Program-made: the position numbers and the translations under genes
Shown: in pieces, positions 52,926-63,871 of the stretch
How the letters are laid out: each line of letters begins with the position of its first letter
Numbering within the stretch: position 1 is the stretch's first letter
The notes under the pieces: generated by a model
The model's database searches: none
What the model was told of the DNA's origin: nothing
Seen by the model: the letters and a program-made list of their open reading frames with translations, nothing else
Origin: Camillea tinctor
Lineage: Eukaryota; Ascomycota; Sordariomycetes; Xylariales; Xylariaceae
NCBI GenBank assembly: GCA_022578605.1
Contig: MU394086.1
Location: 186,001 to 250,000, forward strand
Length of the DNA stretch: 64,000 nt
Direction of reading: 5' to 3'

Positions 52926-53984
52926 CTATAGTTCGGGACCCCAATCAATCAACGATATGCCCTTGCCCTTGGACTCCATAATACACTCCAATTTGTCTTC
53001 GTTCGTAACCCATCCCTGACGTTTCGTCGCTATGGCGTACTTAATCGGGTCTCTCCATTCTTCCCACCATGTTTTTTCACTCTGCACGAGACATTTTCTC
53101 CCTGGCTCGCCGTTCTTGGCGTTTGCGAAGGGCCAGACGGCTTTAACTACCTCGTATTTCGCCTTTCCCGAGAACAAAGCCGTGACGCTCGTGAAAAACT
53201 TGTTCACCTTGTCCGGGTTTTGGATGACGACTTTGGCATGCGTGACGGGGAATTGAACGTTCACTATGCCCTTGTAGTTCGTCGTAGCGACGAGACTGCG
53301 TATTTGGCCCTCCAGCCAGTTCGAGTCGAAGTTCGCCACCACGCGCTCGAGAGTAAATGTCTTGATTGTCGCGGGGTCCTTGATAAACCTGTCGCACCAC
53401 CCCTCGAGACCATCGTCCGAGGTGAGATCTGGTTTCAGGGCGGGTTCGTTCCCGCCGCGGTAAGCAACCTCGTCTTTCGTTACACACCGAAGGTAATCTA
53501 ACCTATCTTGTGGATTGTTAGGGACGAGCAGGTTCATCAGATTCAGTTTTAAACTGAAGTCTATCCTGCGATTGCGACTCCCCTGTATGAGGATCTGAAG
53601 CTTGGGCGGTACGGTGGCGAGATTAAGCAGCAGAGTGGACAGCGCCTTTACGTTTTCGGATAGATAGGTAGCCCTAGTGGTGATCGTCGTAGTGTCGGCT
53701 GAGAGGTCGAACATAGGGGGCGAATACAAGCGGTAATCCAAGGCCGGAAGGCCGGGATAATATTGCGGGCCCTTCGGCCCAGTCATGCGAGTTCGAGGCT
53801 CTAAACTAGTAGTTGATGGACTTGAATATGGGGGAGGTTGATACGATCCGCTATCGCGCGTGACATCTTCAGCCGGAAGCTCTGCTATTTGAGGGCTACT
53901 TGGTCCCGGGGAATCCGGTGGTCTGTGGACAGCGCCGGCAGCTTGGGCCATCTTATCGGCGAGAATAGAACCTCGGTGCTCCAT
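52926..53984 (-). CDS. Uncharacterised fungal protein, 352 residues
   Basis: This is a single long exon with ATG at 53984 (the frame continues a few codons upstream without another ATG). The first ~80 residues are Pro/Ser-rich and likely disordered. Then comes a well-formed domain beginning GLPALDYRLYSPPMFDLSAD, with NLATVPPKLQILIQG, RIDFSLKLNLMNLLVPN, LDYLRCV, a GLEGWCDRFIKDPATIKTF segment, and a C-terminal part rich in Trp (VWPFANAKN, WWEEWRDPIKYA, QGWVTNEDKLE). It reads as a conserved globular fungal protein, probably cytosolic (no signal peptide or TM). I do not know a function or named domain. A splice-acceptor-like ggcag lies just upstream of the ATG, so an extra 5' exon is possible. 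Confidence 0.8.
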   Translation of the reverse strand: MEHRGSILADKMAQAAGAVHRPPDSPGPSSPQIAELPAEDVTRDSGSYQPPPYSSPSTTSLEPRTRMTGPKGPQYYPGLPALDYRLYSPPMFDLSADTTTITTRATYLSENVKALSTLLLNLATVPPKLQILIQGSRNRRIDFSLKLNLMNLLVPNNPQDRLDYLRCVTKDEVAYRGGNEPALKPDLTSDDGLEGWCDRFIKDPATIKTFTLERVVANFDSNWLEGQIRSLVATTNYKGIVNVQFPVTHAKVVIQNPDKVNKFFTSVTALFSGKAKYEVVKAVWPFANAKNGEPGRKCLVQSEKTWWEEWRDPIKYAIATKRQGWVTNEDKLECIMESKGKGISLIDWGPEL

Positions 53985-56578
53985 CTCGACCAAGGAGCTG
54001 CCTGAGGAGAGCTCAGTGTTAATTATCCGGGTTTGTTTGCAATCACACAGCGAATTTTCCTAGTTATCTGCGTATTGAAAGAATCTGACAGGTCAGTATA
54101 TGAGGGGACTAGGAATAGATTAAGAAGAGGAAGTTGGGAAGAGATTGAAAAACGCGTTAAGTCTTAGAAAGAATGGAAGGAATCAAAAGAACAGGCAGGC
54201 TAGATTATTATGAAGTTCAGGTTGGAGGCGGTGTTCGCGACCGCGATGCGACCTCGCTAAGGCTAAGTCTAGTAGGACGAGGACGGAATAGGTAGGCTGA
54301 AGCTGAAGAGTGTATGTAGCTGTGGTGTATCTACATAGGTCAGATCACAAGGCCGGTGGCGCAGCAACAAAGCCTTGGAATACCTAAGGATACCTAGTTG
54401 TCTTGAGGGTCTACATTGTACTCAGATAATTGCTGCCTTAGCTGACACCACGTGAAGCGGGTGCTTTTCTTCGACCTATGCGAAAAGCCACTCCAAGCCC
54501 GAGTCAGCACTATGATGTGCTGGTGGCTCTAATATGTGTAGTTACATAGGTTATGTCTGGCCCATACGCAAGTGTAGTATGGTACGGTACGGCACGTAGA
54601 CTGGGCTACAGGGTCGCGTATGAACCAATCCAATCTAATACATTAAATATTAGTTATACGTGAGTATGTCCGGGAATAGAGTTGGCATTGTATAGACAAA
54701 TAATAGGAGACATAGGTCACATAAGTTGATAACCTTATAGAGTCCATCATGTTACAAGGAGGTGTGATTAGACAAGAAGGAAGGGCGCTTTTCTTTAATA
54801 AAATTGAAATACCCATTGCGGTATTGGTCCATTGATTTGACTGATCTGACCCATTATTGTGAAAGATGTTCGGAGTTATAGTCCGAAGTTCTCAAGCATA
54901 GCCCACTCTTTACCCAATAGTGCACGTGGGTGGACAGGACTATAATGCCAACTAATTTAGTTACATATATAGCGAATGGGAGAGAAAAAAAGAACGAAGG
55001 GGGAAAAAAGAGGATACTTTTTTTTTAGTTGGGACTTCTAATGTTAGCCAACACGAGCCCACGTTCTGTTAATGGGGAACAGCTCAGGGGGGGGTTTGGT
55101 GGTGCGTGCACATCTTGCTATTAACATACATCTAAGTAAGCTATATGTATCAATACATTTGATATTACACGATCTGGTAGGTTGCATAACCAGTTACTAT
55201 TTAGATTCCGGACTCTTAAAAATTGATGTTATATCAGTCAATATGGATGGAGGTCAGTTGATGTTCAATGCAACCATAGGGTAGAGACCTCTTACTCATG
55301 TCCAGACTTGACTTGACTAACCACACACACACATCAATACCAATAACACCAATGTAGCTTTGACTATCTTCATTATGGATACTATTCATCAAGCGTCCGC
55401 ACATTATAGTCCGCACCTGCGTTTCACGTCACATGCAATGTTGTGTGGGTACACTGATACATTGATGCATTGATGGTCCTTTACACTGCGCTATAGTCCT
55501 AAAGGGTATCCCGTGGGTTGTACATACATACATACAGTACATATGTACACCAATTGATGAATCAATGTTGCAAGTTGATCTAGGTTAGTGTATAATAACG
55601 ATCTTCTTAACATTATTTGATTAGGGCGGGGTAGTTCGGCAACAACATTGAAGAGAAAAATGCAGAAAGCGGGGGGCTAAGACATACCTTACATACCTAA
55701 CCTAGGTTAAATACCTAGGTGACTTACCGGAGAGTCTTAAGTAGTGCACGGCATTAACATCTTTCTCTGTCTCTCTCTCTCTTTTTTTTTCTTTTTTTCT
55801 TTCGGCTATCGCAACTTATCTAACCTATACTATTTCTATTGATATACTATATAGGTCTAGTATGACCAATACCTATCTATTAACTATTCCAGAACCTTCA
55901 TGTCTATCATTGAAAACTTACATTGAGGATCCGTACACTAGTTAGTAGTTATGGTACTTACATACTTACATGCAAACCAGTAATAGTAATAAAAAAAACA
56001 TTCCAATAACCACATTGGCCAATTATAGAACTTGGATACATCCCAGTATTGAAAAATATTCACCGAGCTATACTAAACATGCAAATTCGGGTCTATACCA
56101 TATGTAATATCAACAATCTTAAAGTTCTAACGTAAGCCCTTCTCTTCCTCACCCCCACCGCTCCCCCCGACACGTATTTTCTCTACTTCTGGTGAGAATC
56201 CGCGAGCATATTCCCATACTATGTCAGATGCAATAGCCTATCTTACATGACAAGAGCCCTCTCGAGGTCACTAATTAGGTATCATACATTCGCAGTGTGA
56301 TACCAGTGGCGGGCTTTATTGCCATCATTGTGGAATTGAATGTACCTACCTACCAATTCCCCCCCTATCCGGTAAACAAGTAAAGCATTAAGCAAGCTTT
56401 TGCCTGGTAAAGCTCCCGACACCATCCGCACGGTAAGCGTTGAATACTATGTGAAATTGATTCTTCTAAATTCTTACATGATGCTATATGATCGGTGTTG
56501 ATATTAAGGATGCTTATTGACTAATCTCAGACATTTATCTTATTGGCGAGGAGCATTACCATTGGCATCTGTTCAGCT
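53985..56578. other. Intergenic region
   Basis: No gene identified over 2.6 kb. Contents are AT-rich DNA, a CT-rich run (55760-55805), TACCTAGGT words at 55682-55722 and a short CATA repeat near 55521. Confidence 0.45.
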
Positions 56579-58468
56579 ATGGTAGGCGTTCGCAGAAGAA
56601 ACAGATGTACGTTTTCTCCATCTCGACCCATCGTTCTACGCCGATTGTGGCAAATGATTGGTCTGTCACGCATTTGAAAATACCCCTGAAGTGTCACCGG
56701 GCGACCGTTTAAGGCATTTAAGATATTAATTTTGGACAAAATAGGCACTTATTGCAAATCGAGGAAGATAAAAGTAAGCGATCTCAACACGCCATGCAGG
56801 AGAGTTCGCGACTGTTTTGGTAATCGACTGCGCATCGGTGGCCCGCTAACGTTGTATAGTGTGACGAGAAATGGCCAACCTGCAGCCCTTGCAGCAAATC
56901 AGGAAGAACATGTTCGGGTCCTCCTAACAACTTGACATTCGTCCATGGGACGTTTGGGCCACAAAAGGATGATGGCATTACCGACCTGCCGGAGAATAGG
57001 TCTACCGTAACCCCAGGGCCACATGGAAGGGCTGAGATGAAATTGGTGGCTCTCAAGGATCGAATCACGGAGAGTGGAGCGACCTTTTCCAAGCTTCGAA
57101 TCCTTTCTCAGGCACCCAGGATTCCGGACCAGGTATCTCAAAGTCAATCCGATCTCCTTGCTGGAAGGATTTCCTATTACTTGGATTCCAGTACAGGAAC
57201 TGGGTATAGCTTTGGCACCTTGATTGGCACTTTACAATTCGCCCCTCAACTCATTCGAGAGAGCGATGCTTTATTCCGAGCCACTGACCTCTTACTATCG
57301 ACATGGCTTAAGCTCTGCCGAGGCGCCAAATCGGAGGACATTCTAGACCTGGGGGCCTATAATAGGGCTATACGTAGCCTCCAACGAGCGCTCGACAACC
57401 CACGAGAGCAAAAGTCTGTAGCCACTTTAGCCACTGTGCATTACCTTCAGACTATTGAGGTGAGCTGATCTTATTTCCAAGACTCAAGCTTTAAGCGATT
57501 AAACAGTTGTTTTAGATACTGTTTGATCCTTCCAAAGGCCCCAATCAAGTATCGCATTCCAATGGGCTATACTGGCTATTGTTGCATAGGGGCCCTCCCA
57601 ACCCCGACGACCCTTTAAGCTGCATACTCCTGCTCGAGAGTATAATATATCTAGTAGGCAATACCTGAACCCAATAAATAAAACTCGAAAGTGTCTTAAA
57701 ATCTAATTTTTACTATAGTATAGGCAAATTACTGCGGGCAAGATTGACAACATCTTCCTCCAGTCACAATGGCTTTCCGCCATAAAAGGTTTCATGAAGC
57801 AATTCCCTACTAACAACATAGAACCTCTTGTCAGTATTATCATACCCTTGGCAAGCGCCATCACTCGCTTTTCGGTTGTATATAACGCTGCTTCCGACAC
57901 CCGGAATCCGAAGAAAGTGAAAGAGCTTGCGAAGGAATTCGAGGCATTCGCAGGGAGATTCCAGGTGCTCGATGACAATTCAATACAGCCTCTGATACAG
58001 TGCGGCTTGATTGGCGAAACGGAAGACCCCGACAACCCTGTCGGTTCAAGCTACACCTTCCCAAACTACCTCGTCGCCCAAGAGTTCGCCAACGTCGTTT
58101 CGTTCGGCCTTGTAGTGAATGAAATCCGCCAAGTTCTGGACGAAATGATGGGGGTTAGGAATCCTGCTTTAAAGGACGAATGCCTAGAAATGAGTACTCG
58201 GTTATGGAAGGTTTGCCGCTATGCCCTGTCCTGCAAGCCTATTGGAGCTATCCAATATCAGATACCTATCGCCATTTCGTACGCTGCTGCCGCTCCGAAA
58301 CAGCAAGCCTACATACGTAATTTTCTAGACGAGTGTGAAGAGTACCGCGGGGGGAACAAGTCAAGGTGGACCGAGGAAGTGATATTGGCGCAGTGTGGTA
58401 TTGTTATGGGTATGTCACGGCCAGTTCCTTCTCCGAGAAGAAGGAGTGTCGTAGTCAAGCGTCAATGA
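56579..58468 (+). CDS. Zn(II)2Cys6 transcription factor (with a zinc cluster split over three exons)
   Basis: Five exons (56579-56606, 56745-56773, 56860-57459, 57516-57653, 57719-58468) give 514 residues. The first two introns cut the DNA-binding domain: exon 1 ends in T, exon 2 (29 nt) supplies the rest of Cys10 through Lys19, and exon 3 begins with Cys20. Spliced, the cluster is canonical: C10-x2-C13-x6-C20-x6-C27-x2-C30-x6-C37, with the basic segment KSRKIK. Read unspliced, it looks like a zinc finger that has lost cysteines. The remaining ~470 residues are a helical fungal transcription-factor middle and C-terminal region (for example LLLSTWLKLCRGAKSEDILDL, ISYAAAAPKQQAY) with a basic tail. 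Such proteins bind CGG-containing DNA and regulate genes in the nucleus. The target here is unknown. The frame is continuous across all four junctions. Confidence 0.9.
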
Positions 58469-59216
58469 CTATAGTGTCCAATAAACAGTTATTGGACTAA
58501 ACTAAGGGTCGTTTACCTTCCTCATTACAGTTTATAGACAAGCAGTCACGGTTGAAAGTTGTGGGTAGTAATGGAACGGACAGCTATCGGCGGTTAGTCG
58601 AGATCTAAGAGTGCTCTAAGAGACTACCAGACAGTAAAACGTATTGTCTATAGAACAGTGTTTACGACTAGTATCGTTCTTTGAATTCGTGCCGGATTAT
58701 CAAGATCTATAGAATGCACATTAAATCATAGTCGTGTATCTAAAGACCTAGATTAAACATGTATATCTAGCTTTAGGAATATTTGGGCTTTTTGAACTGG
58801 TATATATGTACGTATATATAAGGCATGTTCATAATCTAACGCGTAATTTTATGACACGTATGTTTAGCAACAGTATCAGGCAAGATGGTTGTGAAGTAAC
58901 AGCAACGAAGGTTGCGAACTATGCCCACGATTCACAACGGTTCTGGTGTGAGTATATTGTATCTTAACAACCCTCAAAACACTATGCGTATTATTTATGA
59001 ACAGTCTCTCCGTGTGTGTCTCATGTTTATCTATATAAGGAGGGCAATCCTCGGCCTCAAAGGTTTTCCATTCTCTTATCTTCATCCCACCAACAATTAC
59101 AAGATTGTCAATAAGGATATCAAAAACACACAAAGATAAATACCGCATACACAAAGATAAACACCAATCCAAAAATACAAAGACAAATCCAAATCCAAAT
59201 TCAACAAAAAAGAAAA
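58469..59216 (+). other. Intergenic region with promoter of the 59217 gene
   Basis: AT-rich 3' sequence of the preceding regulator, then the TATA box at 59031-59040. From that box to 59216 there is no ATG, and the last 120 bp are A/C-rich (CAAA, CCAA words), as in many fungal mRNA leaders. Confidence 0.6.
59031..59040 (+). promoter_or_regulatory. TATA box for the 59217 gene
   Basis: CTATATAAGG about 180 bp upstream of the start codon, with no intervening ATG. Confidence 0.55.
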
Positions 59217-59825
59217 ATGGCTGGATACCGAGTTGGACATCAGTTTACCCCTCGACCTTCTGGTCAAGGTGATGCTGGCGGTCTTGCCCTTCACTACTCC
59301 AAGGCCACTCAATCCAACGGGCCACGGAATACTTACCTCGTCGATGACGATGGTTACCTGGTTGAAACTGGCCTCCAATATGAGGCCGTAACTTTCAACC
59401 CATGGCAGGCAGAGTCGAGCTGTCACCCTTCTCCCGACTCGGGATTTGATACGGTATGTGTGCAACTTACCGAAGAAGATAAGATGCTGATGAAAGAATT
59501 CGGCATGAACGAGGAGGAATTCGCCGAGTACATTTCCGATGTCGACTCATTCGGTACGGCTAGTTCAAAGAACTCGAGCGTTCTCTTCCTCAGCTCTAAT
59601 GATAATGTGCCAACTGACACTGATATTGTTTCGAGAGGAGTTGGCCTTGTTGCTAACCGTCTTGCAGACCTACCCGTCGAGCGGCATTTTCCTCTGGGCT
59701 GCCCGGTCCTGACCGGACTGGCATGCAAGCTCGGAAGGAAGTTGAAAATCCACGATGCCGTTAGACAACTACGGGGTTGGAGAGTGTTGTCTTCATGGAC
59801 CAAGCACACTTCTAAATCTTCTTAA
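59217..59825 (+). CDS. Uncharacterised protein, 202 residues
   Basis: This is a single exon starting at an ATG in strong context (GAAAAATGGCTGG), with a TATA box 180 bp upstream and no upstream ATG, so the start is secure. The product begins MAGYRVGHQFTPRPSGQG, then has a segment NTYLVDDDGYLVETGLQYEAVTFNPW. An acidic stretch follows (QLTEEDKMLMKEFGMNEEEFAEYISDVDSF), then a Ser/Asp-rich linker and a basic C-terminus (LGRKLKIHDAVRQLRGWRVL). No signal peptide or transmembrane helix is seen. I do not recognise a family. The promoter architecture suggests a well-expressed or inducible gene, and its neighbours on both sides are Zn2Cys6 regulators. Confidence 0.8.
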   Translation: MAGYRVGHQFTPRPSGQGDAGGLALHYSKATQSNGPRNTYLVDDDGYLVETGLQYEAVTFNPWQAESSCHPSPDSGFDTVCVQLTEEDKMLMKEFGMNEEEFAEYISDVDSFGTASSKNSSVLFLSSNDNVPTDTDIVSRGVGLVANRLADLPVERHFPLGCPVLTGLACKLGRKLKIHDAVRQLRGWRVLSSWTKHTSKSS

Positions 59826-61059
59826 GTTGTCATTAGATACGAACATGGTGGAAGAAAGGTTGAGTAGTTTTGGAGGGAGTTCCGTCGTGGTTATTGACGA
59901 ATAAAACAGGACCATCCATTTGATGGAACGGGGTTGTCAGGTCTTTCATAGGTACAAGCCAAAAAAGGGGAGAGGAAAACAAGACGAAAGAGCAAAAAAA
60001 AACAGTAAAATTTAAAACAGAAAAAAAAAGGAAGAGAATAAGGACTAATAGAAAGAGAAGGGAGAGAAGGATAAAAGAGAAGGGAGAGAAGGATAAAAGG
60101 GAAGAAAGAAAGAGAAGGGAGAGAAGGGAGAGAAGAAGAGGAGCGGGGAAAAAAGAACATTGGACAGATAGAATAGAAAGTAAAATAAAAAAAGGGGTAA
60201 AAACCAGTATTTTCAGTAAGCCTACCTAGGTACTTAATGAGATGTCTTTAGCTTTTTAATACACATGTAGAAGCAATCGCTCTTTTTTGTAGTGATATGC
60301 CCAACAATCTCTTTAAGATACGTACGAAAGAAGTTGTTCCTAGCCCAGTGGCGACTCATAATAATATAGTATGAAAGCCAGTAAAAGCGTATGTTTATGA
60401 ACAATCTCTTTTTTATCTTGCCATGCTTCTTAAGGTTTTTGAACATTACTATATTATATATGGTGTTAACTATAATTAGATTGTTATGTTCATCAAAGCT
60501 TCGTTAAATAATTATTAATACCCGCTCTTCGTTTTTCTGTTTCTCTCTTGTTTATGGGTTTCGCAGACTTTTCTTCTCCAATCTACCTAATATTATCATA
60601 TTAGCATATCTATAATTTCTGGGAAGTTCATATAGACAGGGATCAACTTGAATCAATATAGTTGGAGACGGAGTCGGAATAGCCTCATCCCGGAACTTTA
60701 ACCTTGAATTGGGGACCTGAACTTAGAAGTCATTGACCACCCGCTAAGTCAGAAGTAGATTCTCCAAGCAGCGTTATCTCCGATTGGCTATAAAAGGCCG
60801 AGCACAGCCTCCAATGGCATTGACCCGCTTACGTAGTTTTTATAGCACCGCCCTCCCATCCAATCTGCATACAACCTTAACCCCCTAGACTAGCTTATAG
60901 CTTATTACTATACTCTACGAACTTTAGTCTTTAGCCCCCCCCTCTTGACTTGGGAACGTCATTACACTACATGCTAATATTCAACGGACTGTTCTCGATC
61001 AAGTACCTTGGCTTTTTTTCTCTTGTGGTTTACTTGATGAATGGTATCAACTTGGCCTT
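59826..61059. other. Intergenic region with polypurine tract
   Basis: 3' sequence of the 59217 gene, then an A/G-rich tract (59965-60190) and AT-rich DNA, with a CCTACCTAGGTAC word at 60221-60233. The last ~300 bp contain C/T-rich sequence that may be the promoter of the next regulator. No gene was seen. Confidence 0.5.
60030..60142. repeat. Purine-only tandem repeat (AGAGAAGGGAGAGAAGGATAAA)
   Basis: A unit of about 22 bp is repeated twice almost perfectly and then decays into GAGAAGG units. The strand is almost pure purine, so open frames on the other strand (Ser/Leu/Phe-rich) are artefacts. Confidence 0.8.
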
Positions 61060-62431
61060 ATGAAACGTCGAAGTCACAAAAAGTCCCGGGGGGGATGTCT
61101 CGAATGCCGAAGAAGGCATATCAAGGTATGTGTGTGCCTGTTACCGACGCCAAGTATATAATTATTCTACTAACATGAAGAGGGAAAAAAGTGTGATGAG
61201 ACTCAGGGAGCTTGTGTCAATTGCATCACTGCTGAGCGCCACTGCCAGTACCGAGGACAGTCAACACCGTCCACCACAAGTCCTACTAATAATGAAGACG
61301 ATGATGTTTCACGCCCGGCTGTGGTCGCATCATCACCAGGCTTCATCGCCGATCTCCAGGAATCGCCTGGAGATCCTGCAGTGAACTTAGATCATATGGA
61401 GCTCCTGATCCATTTTTCTTCAGCGGCGGCTATCCCTGAGATAGAAAGGAGAGGCGATGCTAGACACGCCACCGACTTCATCCTAAAGAAGAGCTTAGAG
61501 GCGCCGTACCTTCTCCATCAAGTGCTTGCGATATCTGCCCGCCATCTCTCCGTTGTGAACATGTCCAAGGCTGCCTTTTATCACCACATGGCCACACAAC
61601 TGCAGACCAGGTCTATTTCTCTATTCAAGGCATCGCAGCTACACGTTGACAGCTCCAACTGTGTACCGATGCTAGTATACTCTGCCATGCTCGGCCGGCA
61701 TCTTCTCGCAGATGTTTTGGCCAACCAAACTACTGATCTCATATCGTTTCTGGAGAGCTTTGTACAGTATGTTCGCCTTCACCGGGGCGTCAGGGCGATT
61801 GCTTCCGGTAACTGGACCTTGATACAGGACTCGGAGCTACAGCCTTTCATCAAATGGGGTTCCCCTCCAAGAGACCTCACCGGCAAAGGTTCTGAATGTG
61901 ATGGACTCAAACGTCTCCTTGTAGAGCAATCGCATTTAGATGAGGCATCTTTAGACGCCTGCAGAGCTACCGTCGATATATTTCAAGTCGGGTTTGATGA
62001 GTTAAATAACCCTTCCCCGGAGAGGAGCCCATACTCGTTGGTTTTTAATTGGACTCTCATGGGTCCTGTGGAGTTTTTCCAGCTCCTAGAACGACGCCAA
62101 CCAGAGGCAATTGCGATTATGGGATACTACGCTATCCTCTTGCATCGAGGAAGACATATTTGGCAGATTTCCGATGGCGGGATCCGGTAAGTCGACATCG
62201 AACTTCTTTACCATGCTCCATCGTGTAAAGCTTTGGGGACAAAAATCATCTAGCATGACTTATCAAACAAGCATTTTCTCTATCTCTAGAGATATGCTCA
62301 ATATCCAAACAAGAACCTTCAATTGCTAACTCACTACTCCTCATAGGTTACTCCGCAGCGTTTCTCAATATCTAGGTCCGGCCTTCGATCCTTGGTTATC
62401 TTGGCCGCGGGAATTAGTGTCGACGCCATAA
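61060..62431 (+). CDS. Zn(II)2Cys6 transcription factor, sterol-uptake-control (Upc2)-like family
   Basis: Three exons (61060-61125, 61192-62186, 62347-62431) encode 381 residues. The zinc cluster is canonical, C13-x2-C16-x6-C23-x6-C30-x2-C33-x6-C40, with the basic stretch RRRHIK. The first intron falls exactly between Lys22 and Cys23, and it has a ctaac branch site. After a Ser/Thr/Asp linker the body starts MELLIHFSSAAAIPEI, continues with APYLLHQVLAISARHLSV and a long helical domain. It ends in the family signature GRHIWQISDGGIR, joined by the last intron to SQYLGPAFDPWLSWPRE. This layout matches fungal C6 proteins annotated as sterol uptake control protein-like, but similarity to that group does not prove a sterol role. 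It is nuclear, with a target unknown. There is no obvious partner gene next to it. Confidence 0.92.
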
Positions 62432-63372
62432 TATGCCTTTCTCTCGCCATCCGCAAGTAGCCAATTGTCCACAGTTGGCTGCACCACCCATATTTTTGGC
62501 TTAGATATCTGCGCATATTATCGGCAAGTTGGTACAAACCTATATTCTTTATGTGTGCTCTGGACACGACGGGGATGCATCGTATATACCTAATTCGACG
62601 GTACGGCCCAATTGGATATCATGCGTACAACTGTTGACGAAGGAAATGCCCAAACATTAGCTACCACGATGGAAACGAAGAAGAATGTGGACTGGCATTC
62701 TGACGAATCCTGGGAATACCTTTTATTTTGTGTTCTACTATCGCAGATTCGACACATACATATATAACAGCATATTGGCGCGCCAAAGAGGATTATCTTG
62801 ATAAAGATGATTTAACATGCTTCTGGCAAACTTGATCTTGGTTTGAACGGGGGGTGATGGAGGTATGCTTCTGAAGTAGGAAAACAACTAATCATAAGTG
62901 AGGCGTTGGCTTAATGGCTTAGGATATATATTGACCAGTGGCCTTGGAAACATGTTAACGATACAGCATGAGTTATGTTGGTATGAACAAGTGGTACATG
63001 CGTAACAAAGGAAATACAGAGGCTTCTAGAATACAAAGATCACCAGGTACCATGTACGCGTAAATCCAGTCCATCACGAAATAAGGACCTCATCACAATT
63101 TGATAGAGCTAGGTTAAGAAAGACGATGATAGAACATTCGTAGTTCTTAACCCAGTACTACCGCGTATTCGTCTATACACGCATTGATGAACACTTTTTA
63201 TTCACTTTCATCGAATTTGCTTCAAAACCGAATGGCTGTGGGGATAGGGAAACTAATCGTCCAAGGAAGTCGCCTGACCTATTGTTCCCGAATAAATGAC
63301 CCGTCATATATTTAGATGCTTGAGCTAAGATACTTACCGCACGTAGTCCGAACAGGATATAGACTGGTATTA
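62432..63372. other. Intergenic region left of the MITE
   Basis: No gene was found. A 70-codon minus frame (63173-63385) begins inside the MITE terminal repeat and is not credible. Confidence 0.5.
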
Positions 63373-63374
63373 TA

Positions 63375-63406
63375 CGGTTGACCATAGCGCATTGTTGGAA
63401 AAAACT
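63375..63406. repeat. MITE left terminal inverted repeat
   Basis: 32 bp, an exact reverse complement of 63838-63869; bordered outside by TA. Confidence 0.9.
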
Positions 63407-63837
63407 ATTTTTTTCATTAAGTTGACCCCTAACGTGAAATTATTATGCATATATACCATATAAGTATGCATATAAACGAGAAACATATAAGCTTAACGAA
63501 AAGCTAAATATTTTAGTCGGCGCACTATTAGCAACTAATATTTTTTTTTAAAGTTAGCGACTATAATATTTTATAATGTCGGCAACCAAGTTAAGAACAA
63601 AAAAAAAAAAAATTTTTTTATTTTTTTTTATTTTTTATTTTTTGTTTTTTTTTAGTTTTTTATTTTTTATTTAAGTAGTTTTATTATTAATAATAAAATA
63701 TTTATAATTGCTACTTTTTTTTAAAAAAAATAAAAATAAAAAAGGTTGCTAATAGCTATAATATTATAATATCGACTTTATGTATTTAAAGAAAGTAGAA
63801 AAATAAGGATATGGGGTATGCCTAGTTATAGAAAATG

Positions 63838-63869
63838 AGTTTTTTCCAACAATGCGCTATGGTCAACCG
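63838..63869. repeat. MITE right terminal inverted repeat
   Basis: 32 bp, an exact reverse complement of 63375-63406; bordered outside by TA. Confidence 0.9.
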
Positions 63870-63871
63870 TA

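Larger units (their letters stand above)
63373..63871. mobile_element. MITE (about 0.5 kb, Tc1/mariner-like: TA target duplication, 32-bp TIRs)
   Basis: The left end (63375-63406) and right end (63838-63869) are perfect inverted repeats of 32 bp beginning CGGTTGACCATAGCGC. Each is flanked by TA (63373-63374 and 63870-63871), the target duplication of Tc1/mariner-type transposons. The interior is very AT-rich and has imperfect inverted subrepeats (GGCAACC-type blocks near 63581 and 63745), so the element can fold on itself. There is no transposase. It is a non-autonomous element that would be moved in trans by a mariner-family enzyme elsewhere. Perfect TIRs suggest a fairly recent insertion. 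Confidence 0.85.

Noticed and set aside
56732..56935. Degenerate zinc cluster that has lost cysteines, suggesting a pseudogene
   Set aside because: It is an artefact of reading through the intron at 56774-56859; the spliced cluster is canonical.
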